Assembly: GCA_947184155.2 (NCBI GenBank)
Contig: CAMXCT020006577.1
Coordinates: 253,993 to 317,992, forward strand
DNA from: Cladocopium goreaui
Taxonomy: Eukaryota; Sar; Dinophyceae; Suessiales; Symbiodiniaceae
Direction: 5' to 3'
DNA: 64,000 nucleotides
A model generated the notes under the pieces. The model was not told where the DNA came from. It did not search any database and saw nothing but the letters and a program-made list of their open reading frames with translations. Positions 55,620-64,000 of this stretch are shown here, in pieces (position 1 is the first letter of the stretch; each line of letters opens with the position of its first letter). A program made the position numbers and the translations under genes.

Positions 55620-55790
55620 CTATTCACCCACTGAGACATTCTGCCACAGTGGCTTGGTGCAGCCACTCAGCCACTCAGCCACGCAGACGCTCTGGTAAGA
55701 GTGGCTGGTCCAGCCGCTCTGCCAGAGTGGCTGGTCCAGCCGCTCTGCCAGAGTGGCTGAGTGGCTGAGTGGCTGAGTGGCTGCTTCGAT
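55620..55790. repeat. Palindromic satellite at right copy end
   Basis: Several units of the AGCCACTCTG palindrome with GAGTGGCTGAGTGGCTG spacers, related to 1-60 and 3337-3588. Confidence 0.75.
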
Positions 55791-56289
55791 TTCGCAAGCC
55801 GTGTTGCACATCCACTCTTATATTTGCTTGCAAAGATCAAAATTAAAATGGCTGTCTACTTTCTTTTGGACATACTTTTCAATGTTCGTTGGAATAATTC
55901 TCTTAAGACATGATCCAAAAGCAGCAGTGCCATTACAAAGCATAGAGTGGACTAAGGCATTTAGCCCCGCAGGCAATTCTAAGATGGTAAAGCCAAAAAG
56001 GAACCTAACATTTGGGGATGACTTATTATAAACCTAATTATGAAGATTTTGGGTGTTGCCATATTAAATTGTATGCTTTTCATTACTTTTCCGTATGTGC
56101 CAATATCTGTCCCATTGATACCATTCCGCGCGTGTTTCTCCTTTTTTTCCCCTTTTCTCTACACCCATTGGATTCTCCACCTCTTGGATTTCTCGACACT
56201 GTACGCTTTGCCTCACCGCTTCACGACATTTTCTTGCCCTCTCCCCCTCTCCAGCTACAAAGAAAAAACAGGCGGAAAGGGGGTGAGGC
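55791..56289. repeat. Third partial copy of the 0.7-kb repeat
   Basis: Shares TTTGGACATACTTTTCAATG, AAAGCAGCAGTGC, GTGGACTAAGGCATTT and CTCTCCCCCTCTCCA with the blocks at 51590-53025. No gene is seen. Confidence 0.6.
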
Positions 56290-59200
56290 TTCCCGAAAAT
56301 AAAGAAAATCAAAAAAATAGATCTTTATTGTCTTTCTTTTCTTTATTTACTTTTCCAGGTGTCCAACAGGATGAAAATTATAGAAACTAAATATTTATTT
56401 TCTTTATTTTCTTTATTTTCTTTATTTTCTTTATTTTCTTTATTTTCTTTTTGGGGCTCCAGAAAAATAAAGAAAATGAATATGTTTTTTCTTTATTTTC
56501 TTTATTTTCTTTTTAAGGCTCCAGAAAAATAAAGAAAATAAATCTTTATTTTCTTTATTTTCTTTTTGAGGCCTCAGGAAAATAAAGAAAATAAAAAAAA
56601 AACAAACTTTTTTTTCTATAGATTCCATCCTGCTGGACACCTGGCAAAGTAAATAAAGAAAATCAAAAAAATAGAGAAAATAAAGAAAATAAAGATTTAT
56701 TTTCTTTGTTTTCTATATTTTCTTTTTAAGGCTCCAGAAAAATACAGAAAATAAAGAAAATAAATCTTTATTTTCTATAGATTCCATCCTGCTGGACACC
56801 TGCAAAAGTAAATAAAGAAAAAATAAAAATAAATAAAGAAAATAAAGAAAATAAAGAAAATAAATCTTGATTTTCTTTATTTTCTTTATTTTCTTTTTGA
56901 GGCTCCAGGAAAATAAAGAAAATAAAGAAACATATCTTTATTTTCTATAGATTCCAACCTGCTGGACACCTGGAAAAGTAAATAAAGAAAATAAAGAAAA
57001 TAAAGAAAATAAATCTTTATTTTCTTTATTTTTTTTGAGGCTCCAGGAAAATAAAGAAAATAAAGAAAAAAAATCTTTATTTTCTTTATTTTCTTTATTT
57101 TCTTTTTGAGGCTTCTGGAAAATAAAGAAAATAAATCTTTATTTTCTATAGATTCCATCCTGCTGGACACCTGGAAAACTAAATAAAGAAAATAAAGAAA
57201 ATAAATCTTTATTTTCTTAATATTCTTTGTTGAGGCTTCAGGAAAATAACGAAAATAAAGAAAATAAATCTTTATTTTCTATAGATTCCATCCTGCTGGA
57301 CACCTGGAAAAGTAAATAAAGAAAATAAAGAAAATAAAGAAAATAAATCTTTATTTTCTTTATTTTCTTTTTGAGGCTCCAGGAAAATAAAGAAAATAAA
57401 GAAAATAAATCTTTATTTTCTATAGATTCCATCCTGCTGGACACCTGGAAAAGTAAATAAAGAAAATAAAGAAAATAAAGAAAATAAATCTTTATTTTCT
57501 TTATTTTCTTTATATTCTTTGTTGAGGCTTCAGGAAAATAAAGAAAATAAAGAAAATAAATCTTTATTTTCTATAGATTCCATCCTGCTGGACACCTGGA
57601 AAAGTAAATAAAGAAAATAAAGAAAATAAATCTTTATTTTCTATAGGTTCCATCCAGCTGGACACCTGGAAAAGTAAATAAAGAAAATAAAGAAAATAAA
57701 GAAAATAAATCTTTATTTTCTTTATTTTCTGTATTTTCTTTTTGAGGCTCCAGGAAAATAAAGAAAATAAAGAAAATAAATCTTTAGTTTCTTTATTTTC
57801 TTTATTTTCCTGAAGCCTCAAAAAGAAAATAAAGAAAATAAAGAAAATAAAGATTTATTTTCTTTATTTTCCTGGAGCCTCAAAAAGAAAATAAAGAAAA
57901 TAAAGATTTATGTTCTTTATTTTCTTTATTTTCTTTATTTACTTTTCCAGGTGTCCAGCAGGATGGAATCTATAGAAAATAAAGATTTATTGTCTTTATT
58001 TTCTTTTTTTTCTTTTTGAGGCTCCAGGAAAATAAAGAAAATAAAGAAATTAAATCTTTATTTTCTTTATTTTCTTTATTTTCTTTTTGAGGCTCCAGGA
58101 AAATAAAGAAAATAAATCTTTATTTTCTATAGATTCCATCGTGCTGGACACCTGGAAAAGTAAATAAAGAAAATAAAGAAAATAAAGAAAATAAAGATTT
58201 AATTTCTTTATTTTCTTTATTTTCTTTATTTACTTTTCCAGGTGTCCAGAAGGATGGAATCTATAGAAAATAAAGATTTATTTTCTTTATTTTCTTTATT
58301 TTCTTTTTGAGGCTCCAGGAAAATAAAAAAAATAAAGGAAATAAATCTTAATTTTCTATAGATTCCATCGTGCTGGACACCTGGAAAAGTAAATCAAGAA
58401 AATAAAGAAAATAAAGATTTAATTTCTTTATTTTCTTTATTTTCTTTTTGGGACTCCAGGAAAATAAAGAAAATAAAGAAAATAAATCTTTATTTTCTTT
58501 ATTTTCTTTATTTTCTTTTTGAGGCTCCAGGAAAATAAAGAAAATAAAGAAAATAAATCTTTATTTTCTTTATTTTCTTTATTTTCTTTTTGAGGCTTCA
58601 GGAAAATAAAGAAAATGAAGAAAATAAATCTTTATTTTCTTTATTTTCTTTATTTTCTTTTTGAGGCTCCAGGAAAATAAAGACAATAAAGAAAATAAAT
58701 CTTTATTTTCTATAGATTCCATCGTGCTGGACACCTGGAAAAGTAAATAAAGAAAATAAAGAAAATAAAGATTTAATTTCTTTATTTTCTTTATTTTCTT
58801 TTTGAGGCTCCAGGAAAATAAAGAAAATAAAGAAAATAAATCTTTATTTTCTTTATTTTATTTATTTTCTTTTTGAGGCTCCAGGAAAATAAAGAAAATA
58901 AAGAAAATAAATCTTTATTTTCTTTATTTTCTTTATTTTCTTTATTTACTTTTCCAGGTGTCCAGAAGGATGGAATCTATAGAAAATAAAGATTTATTTT
59001 CTTTATTTTCTTTATTTTCTTTTTGAGGCTTCAGGAAAATAAAGAAAATAAAGAAAATAAATCTTTATTTTCTTTATTTTCTTTTTGAGGCTCCAGGAAA
59101 AAAAGATAATAAAGGAAATAAATCTTTATTTTCTATAGATTCCATCGTGCTGGACAACTGGAAAAGTAAATAAAGAAAATAAAGAAAATAAAGAAAATAG

Positions 59201-60190
59201 AGAAAATAAAGATTTAATTTCTTTATTTTCTTTATTTTCTTTTTGAGACTCCAGGAAAATAAAGAAAATAAAGAAAATAATCTTTATTTTCTTTATTTTC
59301 TTTATTTTCTTTTTGAGGCTCCAGGAAAATAAAGAAAATGAAGGAAATACATCTTTATTTTCTTTATTTTCTTTATTTTCTTTTTGAGGCTCCAGGAAAA
59401 TAAAGAAAATAAAGGAAATAAATCTTTATTTTCTATAGATTCCATCGTGCTGGACACTGGAAAAGTAAATAAAGTAAATAAAGAAAATAAAGAAAATAAA
59501 GAAAATAAAGATTTAATTTCTTTATTTTCTTTATTTTCTTTTTGAGACTCCAGGAAAATAAAGAAAATAAATCTTTATTTTCTTTATTTTCTTTATTTTC
59601 TTTTTGAGGCTCCAGGAAAATAAAGAAAATAAAGAAAATAAATCTATATTTTCTTTTTTTTCTTTATTTTCTTTTTGAGGTTTCAGGAAAATAAAGAAAA
59701 TAAAGAAAATAAATCTGTTTTTTCTTTATTTTCTTTATTTACTTTTGCAGGTGTCCAGAAGGATGGAATCTATAGAAAATAAAGATTTACTTCTTTATTT
59801 TCTTTATTTTCTTTATTCTCTTTATTCTCTTTTTGAGGCTTCAGGAAATTAAAGAAAATAAAGAAAATAAATCTTTATTTTCTTTATTTTCTTTATTTAC
59901 TTTTCCAGGTGTCCAGCAGGATGGAATCTATAGAAAATAAAGATTTATTTTCTTTATTTTCTTTATTTTCTTTATTTTCTTTTTGAGGCTCCAGGAAAAT
60001 AAAGAAAATAAAGAAAATAAAGACAATAAATCTTTATTTTCTATAGATTCCATCGTGCTGGACACCTGGAAAAGTAAATAAAGAAAATAAAGAAAATAAA
60101 TCTTTATTTTCTTTATTTTCTTTTTGAGGCTTCAGGAAAATAAAGAAAATAAAGAAAATAAATCTTTATTTTCTTTATTTTCTTGTACTT
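56290..60190. repeat. AT-rich palindromic satellite, about 3.9 kb
   Basis: Runs of AAATAAAGAA and their complement TTTCTTTATTTTC are separated by two recurring spacer modules. One contains TTTTTGAGGCTCCAGG. The other contains CTATAGATTCCATC and TGCTGGACACCTGG. Modules occur in both orientations, so the array is a succession of potential cruciforms. All ORFs here are repeat translations. Confidence 0.9.
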
Positions 60191-60360
60191 TAAAATAATG
60201 AAGATTAGTAAAGGCGTCAAATAGTACAGAAAGGTCTCTCTAACATTATGGATAAATTACAACAACTCACTAACGCAAAAGACGGCTATTTTGGGATAGT
60301 TACCCTTACTAACCAGCATTCCAATGACGTCACAGAGAGGTCGTTAAAATTTCTCCAAAC
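60191..60360. other. Short unique stretch after the satellite
   Basis: No recognisable gene or repeat. Confidence 0.4.
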
Positions 60361-60478
60361 ACATATATATATATATATATATACATACTGTATATATATA
60401 TATACACATATACACTGTGTACATATATATATATATGTATATATATATATGTATATATATATATAGAGAGAGAGAGAC
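60361..60478. repeat. TA-rich microsatellite
   Basis: Runs of TATATA with interspersed ACACATATAC and a closing GAGAGAGA. Confidence 0.9.
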
Positions 60479-63400
60479 ATATAAACAGTGCATACATGAT
60501 ATCTATGCGCACATGGCCCCCCCTTCTCATTGCTACCATTCTACCCACTTGTCTCGTCATTTTGAGGTCCTGCAGTCTCCAGCTTGGAGGTACTTAACCT
60601 TGATCTTGACCCATACCTAAAGTGGGTCCAAAAAAACACAAGGACCCAAATCTCCTCCAAAATATGCGGATGAATCAAACTATCTACGAAATACCATATT
60701 TGGGGAGCATGAACATCCATAAACACCAGCAATCTTGCTGTTCACCTAGAAGAACCATGGGTTTTGATCCAGAACCAGATGAATTTCCAGCCGCCGATCT
60801 CACCTGTCAAGCCGATGTTGGTCTCCTCGTCCTCCTGGGATGTGCAAATATGTCCATTGCCAGGTTAGATTACCGGGATTACCAATGGTTACCCACTTTA
60901 CAAATTTCATGACTTCTTTGGGCAGCCCTGGAAACTTGGTTGCAGACATTGACATCCATCAACGGACTCCATCTTGCCATCCTCTTATACTGAAAATGGT
61001 TCATCAAACAATCCAGATTCGTTGGGACTTTGGGCTGGCGAATGCGTCACAAAAGTTGCAGTTATCACCATGCAGGTAGAGGATCAAACCTGGGACCCCG
61101 GAAAAAAGGAAAAGAGAAAAGTGATTCGATTGTAATTGGTAGTGTATTTCTGTGCTGTCAAAATTGGAGGATCCAATTCTTGGTCTATGCAAAATGGAGT
61201 CCGTATGGAGTGCCCTAAAGAATTGCCCCAGATTCATCTATGTACATAGTGACTCGACCAGCTTGACCGAAAAACCTGGAAATGTCTCAGATCAGGAACA
61301 CCACCAACTATTTCTGCTACTCCACTTCTTGGGCCAGTAGGATAAGTAGGATTTAGGATGGGATCTATCTATAGTCCGATGGGGGTATACACAAACTTAT
61401 ATCCCATCAATCTCTATTTATGATGGGATAAATGTGTACTTAAATAACTATATATATATGCCTACCTATGATTTATGATGGGGTTATCACCAAACAAACA
61501 TCACTTGGTGAGGGGCTATCCCCCTGTGCCTTCCCCCGTGCCGTGCGCTTGACACGGTTGACATCCTCCAAAGGCGCCAAGGTCCACAACAGCACATCGT
61601 CCAAACCATCGCACCTCAGAATGGGGATCTCATGGTAATACCTACCGGACCTACCCTCTTTTCTAATCAAACGTCGCAATAAAAAATCCCCTAAAGATAG
61701 AGATAATAGAGGCTAAAAGTGCCACGAAAGCTTCTTAGGGGATTTTCCATTGCGGGAACATCATCGAACTATTGGTGGATTTTCAAGCCATGGAGCTGAT
61801 TACCGGGTAGTGAAAATGGAGCACCCATGCAGCCGTGGCATCTGTATAAAATGCTAAACAGAGATCTTATACCCTTTTTTCTGGTTCCAGACACTGAAGA
61901 GTGCAAAGAAAATCGTGGAAATGCCATCATCCACGAGATCATTTTCTATGAAGACTGGCTTTTTCCTCCCCAAAAACCTTGAAGTGCCGGAAGATGCCGG
62001 AAGCTTGGGCCACCCATTTCGCCATTTAGGCCCCAACCTCCAAGTATCTTCAAAGAAGCTTCGGATCTCAAGGCCTGGCCACCGATGGCCACCGACAACC
62101 GGACAGCGCTCCCCAAACGCGCTCCACGACCCGCCTCCCATGCCGGGCACTTTGCTGTCAGCCTTGTCCCGTTTGTAGCCTGCTGCTAACATGTACACCT
62201 CAAAGGTCTTAGAACCTGCGCAGTTTGGGACATTTTGGTAGAAATCTGAGAGAAATTTGGGGAGCCGGATGATCCGGGATCCTTTATTCATGAAAAACCT
62301 GTAATTTGAAGTTCATGCCACCCCTTATTTCGGTGCGTAAATCTTACCATGTTGAGCATTGTTTGGGGGTGATCTGCGCCAAGTTTTTGCAGCTGCGCCA
62401 GCTCACAGAATCAGGGCTTGGAGGAGATGACCCATGGTGACCCATGGTGACCCACAGCCTTCGGGGCTGAAGACATGAACACGCTGAAAGAGCTTTCGCA
62501 GCGAACCTCCAGGGCTGGCGTTGACAGGTGAATTTTTTCAGTGCCCACAGGTCAATGGTTGAATCTTGGACCCGAAACCACTGGGTTTACCCAGAAGGCA
62601 AAAGGGTTAAACCCCGATTGTCTTCCCTCAAACTAAGTCTGGGATTAGTAGTTCACAAGGCAGCTAGAAGGGCTGGGTTGGCCCACCAAATGCCATCATT
62701 TACAGTATATACCTTAAGTCGTTTTGAAGAATGGAGGGCCACCCGACCTTTTTTCATCAACCATTCCGATTTCAGGACATCCATTTCACCCTGGATGGTT
62801 CATAGCAAGCTAACATCATTTGTTGGTCAACTCCTGGGAATGCATGGCTGCATAATGGCCTGCAATGAAGAAGAGCACTGGGTGCAAAGGGAGCCCAGGC
62901 CACACCATCACCAGACTTCCATCCTGGGGGTTTCCACTGGTTCCGTGGATCTTCCCGCGCAGATAGGATCTGGGTCACAACCCCCCTTGAGAACTAGGAG
63001 TGTTGTAACTGGGATTCCGGCAGATCAAGTTCTAGCCCTTTAGGATCCTTTAGGTATGGGTCAAAACCCAAGGAGTAATCACAAGGTTTTATCTTTGGTG
63101 GCCGTGACCATTTGGTCTCGGGGTACCCAAAGCCTTAACCGAGGACATTTCTTGGGATATGATGGCCACAGTGTTCGTGATGTCTTCCATGGTTCGTGTT
63201 CTTGGTTCTATACCCTGGCCTGCGTGCTCTATCCCCCATTTTTACACAAATGACCGCCGGTTTGATCCCAACTAAGCTTGACATAACTCAAGAGAAACCT
63301 TCCCCAATATTACCATATGGTGAACCTTACCCTCTGGTACTTTGACATGGCTCCTTGGAGAATCCCCTACTATTCTAAATTGGGGGATGCCCCAGTAAGT

Positions 63401-64000
63401 GGCCGCTTCGAAATTGGGGAAAATGATGACAAAACCTGAGATCGTTGAGGCAGGCCATTGAGAGCCATACGCAATTACATCAAACTGGGAACCCCCAAAT
63501 CCCATGGTGGGTCACACACAAACCGCAACAAACTCAAATGTTACAGATTACAGTCCCCCCCATCTAAAAAAAACTTAAATCCAGAATGATATCGCGCAAA
63601 ATACATCCTATTGTCATCCAAGTTATGGTAAATCCCTGCAGTGTTCTCAATGCCATCATACACCATCTCGATTATATCCCCCATTGTGGGTTAGTTTCAG
63701 ACCCATTTATCAAATGTTAGCTAAATCCCCTCATACTGTATCCCATGATTGATATATCCCATTATGTATATATATATATCATTATGCATAATCCCATTAT
63801 CGCCCACTATATTGCTATATCCAGTCATATCCCACTTATAGATATCTATACAGTATATATATATATCCAATATTATCCAATTATCCCAGTCAACTTGTTT
63901 GTCCCACTGTTCCTTTTTATTTCATCCCTGCCACAGTATATACCTACCATATCCATTGACTTATCCCATGAACATCCATGAACCAATGCGACACAAAATC
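60479..64000. other. No gene recognised
   Basis: Only short ORFs without familiar motifs are present. Near 61360-61480 and 63600-63960 there are many interspersed TATCCCATTAT-like motifs and TATATATA runs. A minus-strand ORF at 61473-61679 and another at 61854-62291 have protein-like composition but I cannot assign them. Exons of host genes could be missed here because short exons with GA donors are hard to see. Confidence 0.35.

Larger units (their letters stand above)
53126..55790 (+). mobile_element. Polymerase-helicase element, right copy (inverted, 5' end missing)
   Basis: Collinear with the reverse complement of about 2390 down to 1: polymerase-like region, helicase fragment, zinc-finger region, ATGATG-rich stretch, the 13-bp hairpin (55553-55584) and palindromic satellite (55620-55790). 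It shares the loss of helicase motifs V and VI with the left copy but differs by many small indels. Confidence 0.8.

Noticed and set aside
1..55790. The inverted polymerase-helicase copies as long TIRs of one 55-kb giant element
   Set aside because: The left copy has its own TIRs on both sides, host split genes lie between the copies, and the copies differ by independent indels. Two separate insertions explain this better.
56440..57821. Phe/Lys-rich ORFs in the AT satellite
   Set aside because: Translations of the TTTATTTTC repeat; frame openness follows from repeat period.
61854..62291. Minus-strand 145-residue ORF as a host exon
   Set aside because: Composition is plausible but I recognise no motif and can find no supported splice partners.
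1..64000. tRNA, rRNA or spliced-leader RNA genes
   Set aside because: I looked for cloverleaf-like arms and for the dinoflagellate spliced-leader core and saw none that I could support by eye.

Overview
The window looks like nuclear DNA of a dinoflagellate, or a close alveolate relative. Three things point that way: host genes whose introns start with GA and end with AG before a G; very large Ty1/copia-type retroelements whose gag carries CCCH zinc fingers; and a high load of satellites, introns and nested mobile elements. The species cannot be named from the sequence alone. Two runs of exactly 100 N (39237-39336 and 53026-53125) are assembly gaps.

Layout. (1) 1-3588: a TIR-bounded element on the minus strand with decayed polymerase-like and SF1 helicase genes plus a zinc-finger ORF. 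(2) 3589-10464: host DNA with two split genes on the minus strand, an ESCO/Eco1-like acetyltransferase and a secreted histidine acid phosphatase with a C-terminal EF-hand. One phosphatase intron holds an inverted-repeat element full of minisatellite. (3) 10465-23027: a complete 12.6-kb copia-type element (family A) with short LTRs and two overlapping giant ORFs. ORF1 is gag-protease-integrase-RT-RNase H. ORF2 carries a methyltransferase-like region, an SGNH-hydrolase-like region, a clear Tpt1/KptA RNA 2'-phosphotransferase-like domain and a zinc ribbon. (4) 23081-29990: a 4.2-kb tandem duplication of an AT-rich virus-like or Polinton-like element (integrase, SF1 helicase with HNH-like tail, possible uracil-DNA glycosylase remnant, secreted Cys-rich ORF). 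The second copy is cut by a retroelement LTR. (5) 29991-50038: two copies of a related copia family B, joined at a gap. In family B the ORF1 and ORF2 parts form one polyprotein. (6) 50039-53025: microsatellites and a repeated 0.7-kb sequence. (7) 53126-55790: an inverted, more decayed copy of the left-end polymerase-helicase element. (8) 56290-60190: about 3.9 kb of AT-rich palindromic satellite. (9) 60190-64000: no recognisable gene.

The most unusual content is the accessory ORF2 of the copia elements. The same domain order, including the Tpt1-like NAD-dependent RNA phosphotransferase fold, is kept in two diverged families, which suggests a working role in the element life cycle. Second is the polymerase-helicase/integrase element group. 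Third is the consistent use of GA-AG introns, most with short direct repeats at their ends.
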